The notes: generated by a model not told the origin, from the letters alone. DNA of 64,000 nucleotides from Candidatus Cloacimonadota bacterium (GCA_020532085.1 JAJBAV010000002.1:1-64000), one strand, 5' to 3'; positions 36,608 to 47,772 are shown, counted from the first letter of the stretch. Translations and numbers: made by a program.

Positions 36608-37117
36608 ATGCCTTACATTCTCTTACAACCTGTCACTGAAGCCGTCGCCGCCATCGGCGGGGGCAACCCGGCCTATATCCTGGCCTGGGTGGGGATCTTC
36701 ATCATGGTGGCCCTCTCCGGCATCGGCAGCGCCTGGGGAACGGTGAACGGCGGTTCCGCCACCGTGGCCGCGATGAAAAAACGCGACGACATCTTCGCCA
36801 ACTGCATGATCCTTTCCGCCATGCCCGGAACCCAGGGCCTTTACGGCTTCGGCGCCTTTTTCATCCTGAAAGAGCACATCAACCCTGAAATGACCATGAT
36901 CACCGCCGCCGCCATTTTCGGCGCCGGGCTCATCTCCGGGATCACCAACCTCGTTTCCGCCTATTTCCAGAGCCGCATCGTGGCCAACGGCATCGAAAGC
37001 ATCGGCAACGGCAACAACGTGTTCTCGAACACCCTCATCCTGGGCGTGTATCCCGAGCTCTACGCCATCATCGCCTTCGCCGCCTGCTTCCTCATCAGCG
37101 GCATGCTGCCGATGTGA
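36608..37117 (+). CDS. atpK: V-type ATPase rotor subunit K (probably Na+ type)
   Basis: A 169-residue proteolipid made of two hairpins (four membrane helices). The second hairpin keeps the ion-binding glutamate, Glu150 in VYPELYAIIAF; the first has PGTQGLYGFG in its place. The residues Thr75, Gln76, Gln121 and Glu150 match the Na+ ligands Thr64, Gln65, Gln110 and Glu139 of Enterococcus hirae NtpK at a constant offset of 11. This supports Na+ coupling (inference). It is the last gene of the operon, with a hairpin terminator 21 bases after the stop. Confidence 0.95.
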   Translation: MPYILLQPVTEAVAAIGGGNPAYILAWVGIFIMVALSGIGSAWGTVNGGSATVAAMKKRDDIFANCMILSAMPGTQGLYGFGAFFILKEHINPEMTMITAAAIFGAGLISGITNLVSAYFQSRIVANGIESIGNGNNVFSNTLILGVYPELYAIIAFAACFLISGMLPM

Positions 37118-37137
37118 TCTGAACGCTGAACCTATCC

Positions 37138-37164
37138 GGACAGGGGGCCCCGCGCTCCCTGTCC
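37138..37164 (+). terminator. Probable terminator of the V-ATPase operon
   Basis: Stem GGACAGGG (37138-37145) / CCCTGTCC (37157-37164) with an 11-base loop, followed by CGTTCGTTT. The T tract is weak. Confidence 0.6.
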
Positions 37165-37189
37165 CGTTCGTTTAACCCGGGAGATAAAA

Positions 37190-37534
37190 ATGGACATCTA
37201 CACCAACGACCAAATCCCCAGCCCGCAGCCTGAGCAGCCTGAAACCCACCCTCAGCGCCCGGAACCCCACCGCGGCATGCTGGTGCTCATCTTTGGGATC
37301 ATCGGCCTCTTCACCTGCGCGATCTTCTCCATCCTGGCCTGGATCTTCGGCAATGAAGACCTCAAAAAGATGGAATCCGGCCGCATGGACCCCGCCGGCC
37401 GCGACACCACCAACGCCGGACGCATCCTGGGCATCATCGGCGTGGCCCTGAACGTGCTTGGCCTCCTGGCCGGACTGGTGGGGGCCATCTTCATGTTCGG
37501 CCTCACCATGGCCGGAATGAAAGGCCTGTTCTGA
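37190..37534 (+). CDS. DUF4190 domain membrane protein
   Basis: This 114-residue protein has a Pro/Gln/Glu-rich hydrophilic N-terminus (about 1-28) and two membrane segments (about 30-50 and 78-108). They are separated by NEDLKKMESGRMDPAGRDTTNAGRILG, the typical short loop of DUF4190 proteins. No enzymatic motif; function unknown. GGGAG precedes the ATG. The next gene starts 8 bases after the stop, so the two probably form a pair. Confidence 0.8.
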   Translation: MDIYTNDQIPSPQPEQPETHPQRPEPHRGMLVLIFGIIGLFTCAIFSILAWIFGNEDLKKMESGRMDPAGRDTTNAGRILGIIGVALNVLGLLAGLVGAIFMFGLTMAGMKGLF

Positions 37535-37542
37535 TCTGACTG

Positions 37543-37977
37543 GTGGCGGCGGAGCCCGCCGCCGGCCCGATGCGCCTTCGTCTGGAAAGGACCGCCACCC
37601 GCTTCCCCGGCGGACGGGGCCCTGTCCTCATCCTGCTTTTCTCGCTGAGCGGCTATGTGGCCCTGCATCTGCTGCTGGAAGCCGGATTGAGGCTCTGCTG
37701 GTTCCGCGCCCTCACCGGCATCAATTGTCCCACCTGCGGGCTCTCCCGCGCTTTTTTGGCCCTCTTCCGCGGCCGCTTCCTCCAGGCTTTTCTCTCCAAT
37801 CCCTTCATGCTGTCCTTCACCCTCTTGGTGTTACTGCAGCTCTTTTCCACCGTGGCTTTCAAACGCCGCCTGGCCCTTGAGGCCACCGCCCGCGAACGCA
37901 AGCTTCTCCTGGCCTTCTTCCTTGCCCTCTTTCTGCTCAACTGGGCCTGGCTGATCTTCTTGGCGCCCCTCGCCTGA
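37543..37977 (+). CDS. DUF2752 domain membrane protein
   Basis: A protein of up to 144 residues with three membrane segments and the DUF2752 core TGINCPTCGLSRAFLALFRGRF followed by FLSNPFMLSF. The CPxCG pair and the RAF helix are diagnostic of the family, whose function is unknown. The frame begins with a GTG at 37543; an ATG at 37570 (MRLRLERTATRF) is an equally good start, as neither has a strong ribosome site. Paired with the DUF4190 gene. Confidence 0.8.
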   Translation: MAAEPAAGPMRLRLERTATRFPGGRGPVLILLFSLSGYVALHLLLEAGLRLCWFRALTGINCPTCGLSRAFLALFRGRFLQAFLSNPFMLSFTLLVLLQLFSTVAFKRRLALEATARERKLLLAFFLALFLLNWAWLIFLAPLA

Positions 37978-38059
37978 GCCGGGGTCCGGCAGCCTGGAGT
38001 CCAGCGAGCCTGTGAGCATGGACTACAGGACCAGAACGGGCTGGGCATTCGCATTTCAT

Positions 38060-38178
38060 ACGGATTTACGGATTGAACGGATTTACGGATTGAAAGGGTT
38101 TAGGGATTGAACGGATTTAGGGGTTGAACGGGTTTAGGGATTGAACGGGTTAACGGATTGAACGGATTTACGGATTTA
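38060..38178 (+). repeat. Seven tandem 17-bp units
   Basis: Units begin at 38060, 38077, 38094, 38111, 38128, 38145 and 38162 with consensus ACGGATTTACGGATTGA. Units 1 and 2 are identical; the others differ at one to four positions. There are no spacers, so it is not a CRISPR array. Shorter copies are at 6868, 8280, 8336 and 13394. Confidence 0.9.
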
Positions 38179-38828
38179 AACATCCCCCACCCCGCTGGAG
38201 TCGAGCGACGCAGGAGCATCGACTACAGCAGAACATTCTCCACCCAGCCCCAGAGTGTCATTCCGGGGAAGCGTGCGCCAGCACGCGGGGACCCGGAATC
38301 CAGCCCTTGCGGGAATAGCCAATCCCAGTTCCGGTCCAAGCGGGGATCGATGCAGACTGCGCTGTATCGACTCCCTCAGGGGCATTAGCCGGAAGGCCTG
38401 GATTCCGTCACTGCGTTCCGGAATGACGCAGATTTGGAGCGAGGCGGTGATGGCCTGGATTCCGGGACCCCGGCGTTAAAACGCCACCCCGGAATGACAG
38501 GGTGTGAGAGGGTGGATGAATGGCCAGGATTCCGTCACTGCGTTCCGGAATGACGCAGGGTTGGAGCGAGGCGGTGATGGTCTGGATTCCGGGACCCCGG
38601 CGTTAAAACGTCACCCCGGAATGACAGGTTCGGGCTGGGGCCACACTCAAGACGGAAGGCGGTGGCTTCAGCCACCGTACTGGGATGAGCCCCCAACCTT
38701 GTAAACAGACGATGTCCGTTTGGCTTCAGCCACCGGCTTCCTTCTTTTCGAAGCGCACAGACATTCCTTGCCGCAGCCGAAGCTCCCGGGTCGCCCCACC
38801 CCAACGGAATCAGCTTCTCCCTTCCGTG

Positions 38829-38946
38829 TTTCGCCCTTTAGCTCAGCCCCTTCGCCTCTTGTCCGCCTCCCCCTGACTTCCCGCCTGTCAGGCGGGAACT
38901 CAGCGGGAAGTGAGTGAGAGGCAAACGGGAGGAGGCTAAGGGCGAA
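38829..38946. repeat. Long inverted repeat of the GGCTAAGGGCG family
   Basis: Outer ends TTTCGCCCTTTAGC and GGAGGCTAAGGGCGAAA pair imperfectly. The centre is a perfect TTCCCGCCTG-T-CAGGCGGGAA hairpin (38878-38898) followed by CTCAGCGGGAAGTG. Same family as 63273-63387 and, in part, 26132-26164. Confidence 0.65.
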
Positions 38947-39271
38947 AACCTGGAGGTTTGACGCCAACAGGTCCGGACAAAGAATCCCAACATTTTGCTT
39001 CGCTCCGCGTTGAAAAATATCAACAGCCGGGCCTGGATGCTCAAACACATCACCTGTAAAGGATTTATCCCAAGGCAAGCCGAAAAAAGATGGGCGTTGC
39101 GCCAGCCGGCAGAGAGCCATCACGATCGGGATTTTTACCGGCCTGATATTCATGAATAGAATGTAACTCTATGGCATATAAATCGATATACGTGAGACCG
39201 GAGATAATGGCATCATCAGGTTCAGGCATGAACAGACAATCATGGGATGATTAATAATTGTAACATTGTTC

Positions 39272-39300
39272 TTGACATCAATCCAATCCCCGCCATTTAT
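39272..39300 (+). promoter_or_regulatory. Probable promoter of the giant surface protein
   Basis: TTGACA at 39272-39277, 17-base spacer, ATTTAT at 39295-39300, 75 bases before the ATG at 39376. Confidence 0.5.
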
Positions 39301-39375
39301 TGGGAACGTGGGGTTTTATCCGCGGGAAAGGCCGCGGCAGAGATTTTAACTAAGGTCCATAACAAGGAGACTGCC

Positions 39376-42300
39376 ATGAAACGAACGCTTATGCTCGGCA
39401 TTTTCGCCTTCCTTTGTGTTTTTGGCTTTGCCTAGACCATGGGCAATTACAGTTTTACCACCGGTTCCGCAACTTACACTGAGATCACGGGCGGAATCGT
39501 ATTGGGCAATGAAAGCACCGACGCCCAGCGCTTTGTGGACCCCATCGTTCCCCTGGGCGGCACAACCAACACGGGAGTGGGCTTTCCGCTGGGCTTCAAT
39601 TTCTATTTTGGCGGCCAGGAGTTCGACCGGGTGGGCATCTGCGCCGACGGCTGGATCGGGCTGGGGCAGTCCTGGGAACCGGTTCCGGTGAATATGTCAA
39701 GCAGCAGTTACATTGCTCCGCTCAGCACCACCTCAGGTATCAACCCTCCCTGGCTGGTGAACCGGGTGGCAGGCCTGGCCCTGAATCTGGCTGCCCAACC
39801 CGGCGCCACGCTGCAGATCAAAACAATTGGCAGCGAGCCCTACCGGGTGTTTGTGGCCCAGTGGGCAGGATACCGCAAAACCAGCGCCACCGGGGATAAC
39901 TTCAATTTCCAGATCCGGCTGCAGGAAACCACCAACTGGGTGACGATCATCTATGGAACAGTGACCAACAACGCCACGGCGACCACGGGGCAGGTGGGTC
40001 TGCGTGGGGTTCCTGCCAATCTCGCCACCAACTATGCCAACCGCAGCACCACCACTGATTGGAACGCCACCACCGCCGGCACTGCCGCCAACAGCACCTG
40101 CACCCTCAGCAGCGCGGTCTATCCGGCCAGCGGCACCACCTTCACCTGGGCCCCGCCGGCAGCGATCAACATCAGTTATACCATCGGCAGCGGCGGGGAC
40201 TTCACCACTTTCGCGGCGGCTTTCAATTTTCTCAACACCAACTACCCGCTCTCCGGCATCCCGCAAGGGGGAACCAGCTTCAACGTAGCGGCCGGAGAGG
40301 TTTTCAGCCAGGCGGAGCTGCTGCCCGCCCTCACCGCCACGGGAGGGCCCAACCGCCCCATAACCTTCAGGAAAAGCGGAACCGGGGACGACCCCATCCT
40401 GAAAGTGATGGGCACCACCGCCACCACCGACGCGGCCATCAAACTCAACGGCGGCGACTGGTTCAGATTTGAGCATCTGGACCTGCGCAACGCCGACGGC
40501 TCCACCTCCCTGGAGATCGGCTTCCACCTGGCCGCGCAAAGCTACGATCCCTGCAACAACAACACCATCAGCTACTGCAGCATCACCCTGGACAACAGCA
40601 ACGCCAACAGCAAGGGGCTCTATTCCACCGGAACCAGCGGAGCCGGGAACGCCAACAACAGCTATTCCCACCTGGACATCGCAAACTGCGACACCGGCAT
40701 CCACTTGCTGGGAAACAGCACTGCGGCATATTACAATCTCCAGGAACTGGTGGAATACTGCGACTTGAGCGACATCACAGACTACGGGATCTATTTCGGT
40801 TACGTTACCGGCCTGAGGGTCACCCACAACACCATAACCATGAAAGCCGACAACACTGTGGTTTTCCACGGAATCTACGCTTACAACGGAACTGCCGAGG
40901 TGGACAACAACACCATCATCGGCAACACCACCATCGGCAGCATAACCGTCCACGGCCTCTACGGACGCGCTGGAACCCTGATCGACTGGCATCACAACAC
41001 CATAAGGGATTTCAGCGGTACCTATCAGGTTTACGGCGTCTATATCTACAACGGCAACCACGACATCCACGCCAACGAGATCCATGCCCTCAGCTCCTCA
41101 AACCAGCATGTGTGGGGGATCTTCCTCGATGGCGGAACCGATGCCGTGAATGTTTACGGCAACGAGATCCACAATATCAAGTTCGTGGGGAATCCCGGAA
41201 ACGCTTACACAGCCTCTGGCATAGCTTTGCATGGAAGCGATGTAACAGTGGCCAACAACCTGATCTACGACCTCGGCAGTGTGGGCGACGGAGCTCCCAT
41301 GATCCGGGGCATCACCGCCGATACGGGCGGAACGTTCAGGATCTACTACAACACCGTCTATCTGAAAGGCGGCAACAGCAACACCAACTTCGGTTCCGCC
41401 GGCATCTACGTTTATACCGGCCCTTCCACCCTGGACCTGCGCAACAACATCATCGTGGACCTCAGCACCCCGGGATCGGCAACCACGGGAAGGGCGGCCG
41501 CCATTTGGAAGAATAACTATTCTGGTTTTGCCAATTTCGACCCCAGCTGCGACCGCAATATCTACTACGCCGGCTCGCCGGGGCCGAAGAACCTGATTTG
41601 TTATGACAACGGGGCTGCTTACGAAACCCTCAGCGACTACAAGGCCGCGATCATGACCCGCGAACTGGGCTCGCTGACGGAAAACGTGCCTTTCACCAGC
41701 ACGGTGGAACCCTACGACCTGCATATCCCCACCGGCGCTTCCACCCTGGCCGAGAGCAACGCCCTGCCCCTTGCCGGCTGGGATCTCGACTTTGACGGCG
41801 ACAACCGGGATGACGAGTTTCCGGACATCGGAGCGGATGAAGGCGCTTTCACCGTACCCGCCGTGGTTCCTGACCCGCCAGTGCTGATCAGCCCGGCTGA
41901 CGGGGCCATAGTGGTACAGCCCAGCGCCACCCTCTCCTGGGCCGCCGCTGACACCGGAGGCGCGCCCACTGGCTACCGGCTGCATTTTGGCACCAACCTG
42001 AACTCGCTCACCGTGATGGACCTGGGCAACGTGACCAGCTACGATCCAGATCCGGACCTGGATTTCCTCACCACCTACTACTGGAAGGTGGTGCCCTACA
42101 ACACCACCGGCCCGGCTGATTCCACCGCTTATTCCCACTGGAGTTTTGAGACCCACGCCGCTCCGCTCACCGGCAACTATATCATCGGCAGCAGCGGCTA
42201 CTACCTCACCTTCACTTCGGCCATCACCCATCTGAACGCGGCCGGGGTGGGCAGCGGAGGAGTTACATTTATGGCCATCGCCGGAGAAGTCTTTACCGAA

Positions 42301-45300
42301 AATCCGCCCCCCATCACAGCCACCGGCACCGCCGCCGATCCCATCGTGTTCACCAGCACGGACACCACGGCGGTGAATCCCCTGCTGACCCCAACCGGAG
42401 GAACCGACACCTATGCCCTCAAGATCGAGGGCGGCGATCACATCACCATCCACCACATCGACGTCGGGAACCTGCCGGCCGCCACCAATTTGGCCAATGG
42501 CTACTGGATCGAGGGGGTTTCCGGCAACGGCTGCGATCACGTGACCATCCGCAATTGCGGCATCACCCTCGATCTGGCTGTAACCAGCACCGCGATCTAC
42601 CTGAGCGGGGGAAGCAGCAGCACCGGCACCCAGGTGCTCGAGAACGTGATCGACAGTGCCAACCGTGCCGTTTACCTCTATCCCACCACGACCGCCTACA
42701 ACAGCCTGGTGCAGGGCAACGTGATCAGCAATGCCATCCAAGGCATTTATCTGCGTACAGACAACGGCAGCCTGGTCCACGATAACCAGATTTCCTTCCC
42801 CGCCGCTGCCACGGCAGCCCTTTACGGCATCTATCTTTACTCCTCCACAGGCACGCAGGTGTCGGCCAACACGGTGAGCGGAGGCAGCACCACCTCCACC
42901 TGTTACGCGTTGTACAACCGGAGCGGCACCAACTCCTGGTTCGGCAACCTGGTCAGCAATCTGCACAGCAACTACACCATGGAGGGATTTGACATCTACA
43001 GCGGCACCCTCGACATCCATGACAACGAGTTCACCGCCCTCAGCTCCAATCAGACTATTCTCGGCATCGATCTGAACCTGGAAGGCGGAGGCAGCGCCCA
43101 ACTCTATCGCAACAAAGTGCACAACCTCCAGTCCAACTCCACCGCGGGTTATCAAGCCTACGGCATCGTAAGCGGCACCACCACAAACCTGGTCCACAAC
43201 AACCTGATCTACGACATCCGCAATCCCGGCGGCAGCACGGCGCCCCAGGTGTTTGGCCTGCAGGTTAGCGGAGGTTCTCCCAGCCTGCATTACAACAGCG
43301 TGTACCTGAACGCCTCCGGCAGCAACGACAACTTCTCCAGCGCCGCCCTGTATGTGTCCGGCGGCAGCTCAATCCTGATGAACAACAATATCTTCATGAA
43401 TGCCGGCACCCCTGGAAGCAGCGGCAAGAGCGTGGCCTTCTGGAAAACTGCGGACGGCTTTGCCAACATCAATGCCGCCACCGACCGGAACATCTACCAT
43501 GCCGGCACCCCGGGAACGCAGAACCTGGTCTGCTGGACGCCTTCCGCCAGCTACCAGATCCATGACGATTATAAAGCGGCGACGGTGACCTCCGACCAGA
43601 ACAGCTTCACCGAGGAAGTTCCCTTCGTAAGCGCGACCGACCTGCATATCACTCCCGGAGCCGCCACCCAGGCGGAAAGCAACGGCATCGCCATCGCCGG
43701 GATCAGCACGGACTACGATGAAGAGGTCCGCGCTGGAGAGATGGGCTACGCGGGAACTGGCACAGCGCCGGACATCGGGGCGGACGAGGGTGAGTTTACC
43801 GTTCCGCTGCTGATCCCTGATCCAGCCATCGTGGTTTCCCCCTATGACGGTGAATACGCGGTAGTGCTGCAACCCACCCTCACCTGGTATGCCTCCTCCT
43901 CCGGCGACGTCCCCACCGGTTACCGGCTCAGCCTCTGGGCGGAAGACCCGCTGGAATACATTGAAGGCGGCACTGACCTGGGAATCGAGCTCAGCTACAA
44001 CTGCACAACCACGCTGGACTACCTGCGGACCTATTACTGGCGCATAGTTCCTTATAACGACAACGGCTCCCCCGATTCGCTGGACTGCCCCGTCTGGAGT
44101 TATTCCACCCACAAGGAACCGCTCACCGGCAGCTGGGTGATCGGCACAGGCCACTTCTATCCGGATTTCACCCACGCCATCAGATACCTGAACGCCAGTG
44201 GGGTGGGTACCGGAGGGATCACCTTCACCGCAGTGGCCGGTGAGGTTTTCGCCGAAAATCCACCCGCCATCACCGCCACCGGGACCGAGCTGAATCCAGT
44301 TGTCTTCACCAGCACGGACACCCTGGCCACCAACCCCAAGATCACGCCCACCGGTGGGACCGGCAGCTTCGCCTTCAAGCTGGCCGGAGGCGATTTCTTC
44401 ACGGTCGACCACATCGACATCGCCAACGCCAGCGGCTCCACGAACATGAACTACGGCATCTGGCTGGAAGCCCCCACCGGCAACGGCTGCACCGATAATA
44501 CAGTCAGCGCCTGCGCCATCACCCTGGACCGCGGCGTGGAATGCTACGCCATCCGCGAAGATTCAGCCTCCGGCCGGGTGAACCACCGCAACCAGTATCT
44601 GCGCAACACCATCTCCAACGTGCGCTATGGCATCTATCTATACAATACCACTGCCTCCCAGACACCGGTGATCCAAAGCAACCAGATCACGGATTTCAGC
44701 GCTAACGCCATCTACAGCCGGGCATCCACCAACATCGACATCAGCCATAACCAAGTATCGATGGCTGCAGGCAACACCGTGGCTGCGACGGGCATCAATT
44801 GCTATGACGACAACGGGGTTGGCCTCATCCACCACAACACCATTACTGGGTCCAACACCACCCAGACCTTCACCGGCATCTACCACTCTCACCCCGATTT
44901 CGATATCCATCACAACTCCATCTTCGATGTGGTTTCCGCCAATGCCGTGTACGGAATAAGGATCAACACCGATTACGGCGCCAATAACCGTAGTGTTTAC
45001 GAAAACTCGATCACAGATCTCACCAGCACGGGAAACTATGACGTGATCGGGATCTTGGAAAATCGCGCGATCGCTTATCAGAACAACATCTCCGGTCTGG
45101 TTTCGAATGGCAACGTGAAGGGGATCTACATGATCCAGGGCACTGCTTACCGCAACGACATCCGCAACTTGCAGACCAATGGCGCCGCCACCACCGTGAT
45201 CGGATTGTATTCCACCGGCACCTCAACCTATCACAATAACATGATCTGCGACCTGCGCGCCCCCACCTCCAGCGGCTCCCCGTCCGTGCGGGGCATCCAC

Positions 45301-47682
45301 GTTCATAACGGGACCGCGAACCTCTACTATAACAGCGTTTTGATCACCGGCAGCGGCGGCGAAAGCTTCTCCTCCGCGGTGCTTTACACTTACAGCGCCA
45401 CATCGATCACGCTGCAGAACAACATCTTCGCCAACCTCTCCAGCCCCGGCGCTTCCGGCAAGGCGGCGGCGTTCTGGAAAGCGGTGGAACACTTCGACGA
45501 TATCAACGCCGCCAGCGACAAGAACATCTGGTATGCCGGAACACCCGGCGCGCAGAACCTGATCTGCCAGTACGGCGCCATCAGCTGCCAGACCCTAAAT
45601 GATTACAAGACAGCCAACCTGGGCAAGGACCAGAATTCCTATTCGGAAGACCCGCCTTTCCAAAGCGAGGCAGCGCCCTACAACCTGCATCTGGACCCGC
45701 AGGTGCAGACCTATGCCGAGGGCAACGCCCTGGTGGTGGCCTCCGTGGATATGGATATTGACGGCGATGCCCGTGACTCCGAATCCCCTGATATCGGTGC
45801 GGATGAGGGCGTTTTCACCGAAGTGCAGCTGCCGCCCAATCCCCCGGTCTATCTGAGCCCCGCCAACGAAGCGATCGACCTGGCTCTGAACATTCCCCTC
45901 GCCTGGGCTCCCGGTGGAGGCGGCGATCCGGATTATTACATGGTTTACTTCGGCGAAACGACCACTCCTCCCTTGATGGAAGGCAATTGGCCCGACACCG
46001 AATATTACCCCTTCCTGCTGCCCGAGCATACATATTACTGGAAGATCGTGGCGGTTAAGGACGGCTTTGACTCGGCTTCCGGCCCCGTTTGGAGTTTCGA
46101 CACCCGGGCCGACGACACCATCATGGAATATCCCTTTGTGGAGAGTTTCGAAGAAGGCAACGCGAGCGGCTCCACCGACATCAACCGCTGGACCAAGGCC
46201 CTCGGCGCCGGCTCCTACTATTGGACCGCAAATACCGACATCACCTACAACCGCGCCCCGCGCACCGGCAGCTATAACCTCACTCTGCACGACGGCGGCA
46301 ACGCCTGGCTATTCCGGCCCATCTATCTGGAGCAGGGGCAAAGCTACGGGCTGGAACTCTGGGGCCGGCAATACACCACTTCCGGTAGCCAGGCCATCCT
46401 GGAGATCAAGTATGGCACGGCTGCCACCATCGCGGGCATGACGAATCCCATCGTGGCTTACAGGGAAGTGGTGAACGGCGATTACCAGCGCGTGGCCGGC
46501 ACCTTCACCGCCCCCAGCACCGGCATCTGGTATCTGGGCATCCACGGCACCTGCGGCGGAACCACCAACTACATCTCCATCGACGACATCAGCATCGATT
46601 ACTACGAGCCCTACCCCGAGTTTTCCATTAACCCCGCCTCCTGGAACTACGGCATGGTGAACGTGGGCGAGGCCACACCCGCCAAAACCTTCGTGATCAC
46701 CAATACCGGCGACGCCAACCTCGTGATCATGCAGAATGACGTGTACCTGGAAGGCGCGGACATCGATGATTTCGACCTCACCGAACTCACTGACGACCTC
46801 ACCATCACACCCGGCAATTCCGCCAACCTCTATGTGCTGTTCGCCCCTCAAAGCATCGGGGCCAAAACCACGAACCTGGTGGTGATCGACAACGTTGGCA
46901 GCAAAGCGGTGCACCAGGTCCCCCTCTCCGGAAGGGGAATCGGGCCACTGGTCCCGCCCTGCGTGGAGGATTTCGAGGACGGCTGGATCGACTGGATCAC
47001 GGTGAATGGCACCCAACCCAACAAATGGGAACTTGGCAGCGCTATGACCTACCGCAACGGCTACGCCGCCTACATCAGCACGAACAGCGGCGCCACTCAC
47101 AGCTACAACCCCGGCGCCAGCTCCTACGTGCATTTCTACCACGACGTCACCTTCCCAGCGGACATGACCGGCATGACGCTGAAATTCCAGTGGAAGGGCG
47201 TGGGCGAAGCCCTCTACGACTACCTGACCGTCCACATCACCGACACAAGCTTCATTCCCACGGCCGGGACCTCCTTCACGGAAGGCCAGATCGGCGCTCC
47301 GCTGCACTCCATCGGCGACTGGCAGCTGGCCGTTCTTCCGCTTTCCGCTGATTACGCCGGCCTCACCAAGCGCCTGATCTTCAGCTGGCGCAATGACGGC
47401 GGCGGGGGAACCCAGCCTCCCGCGGCCATAGACAACATCCGCATCTTCTCCACCTGGCCCTATCTGGATGAGAACGACTACCCCGCCGAAGTGCAAATTT
47501 CCGCCGACGGCAACGGCAACGTGGTCCTCACCTGGGATAAGATCGAGGGTGCCAACGACTACATCATCGAGGACGCCGACATGTACGACGGGACTTTCAG
47601 CCCCATCGGACGCGGCTACAACAGCTTCACCACCCCCGGAAGCTACGCGAGGCGGTTCTTCCGGGTGCGCGGCACCGATTGA
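39376..47682 (+). pseudogene. Giant modular beta-helix surface protein interrupted by an amber codon after its signal peptide
   Basis: Translation from the ATG at 39376 (AAGGAG 7 bases before it) gives 19 residues of signal peptide ending FLCVFGFA, then TAG at 39433-39435. The same frame runs on open for 2747 more codons (39439-47682). The stop replaces the expected first mature residue, probably Gln (CAG to TAG). The mature part has an N-terminal domain (about 1-250), three modules of about 650 residues, each a parallel beta-helix closed by DIGADEG-F and a fibronectin-like domain (near 810, 1459, 2131), a carbohydrate-binding-like domain (about 2230-2390), an ASPM/DUF1573-like domain (about 2392-2500; INPASWNYGMVNVGEAT), a cleaved-adhesin-like domain (about 2505-2670) and a final fibronectin-like domain. 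The ATG at 39439 has no ribosome site. Recent nonsense mutation, sequencing error or readthrough are all possible. Confidence 0.8.
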
Positions 47683-47726
47683 TCCCTGTTTGGAAGGATG
47701 GTTCCTTCCGGCAGACTGAACTGACA

Positions 47727-47757
47727 GGACCCGGCTTCTGGCCGGGCCCTGCTTTAT
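47727..47757 (+). terminator. Probable terminator of the giant surface protein
   Basis: Stem GGACCCGGC (47727-47735) / GCCGGGCCC (47741-47749) with one mismatch and a 5-base loop, followed by TGCTTTAT. 45 bases after the stop codon. Confidence 0.55.
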
Positions 47758-47772
47758 ACGTTGGTATTAAAA

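Larger units (their letters stand above)
37978..39271. repeat. 1.3-kb spacer with hairpin and tandem repeats
   Basis: No gene. It contains: hairpin CCTGGAGTCCA / TGGACTACAGG (37993-38003 / 38019-38029); the 17-bp array (38060-38178); hairpin GCTGGAGTCGA / TCGACTACAGC (38194-38204 / 38219-38229); the long TGTCATTCCGGGGAAGCG repeat (38257-38500) and a second partial unit (38521-38625); one terminus of the MITE-like element (38651-38678) without its partner; and the 115-bp inverted repeat (38829-38946). From 38950 to 39271 I see nothing recognisable, apart from an AT-rich lead to the promoter. Confidence 0.75.

Noticed and set aside
38060-38178. CRISPR array
   Set aside because: The 17-bp units abut without spacers and no cas genes are present. 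The 30-bp tandem pair at 26322 likewise has no spacer.
39433-39435. Genetic-code change with TAG as a sense codon
   Set aside because: TAG ends umuD (2588-2590), the DUF2764 gene (31123-31125) and aspS (55201-55203) at the expected protein lengths, so it is a normal stop in this genome.
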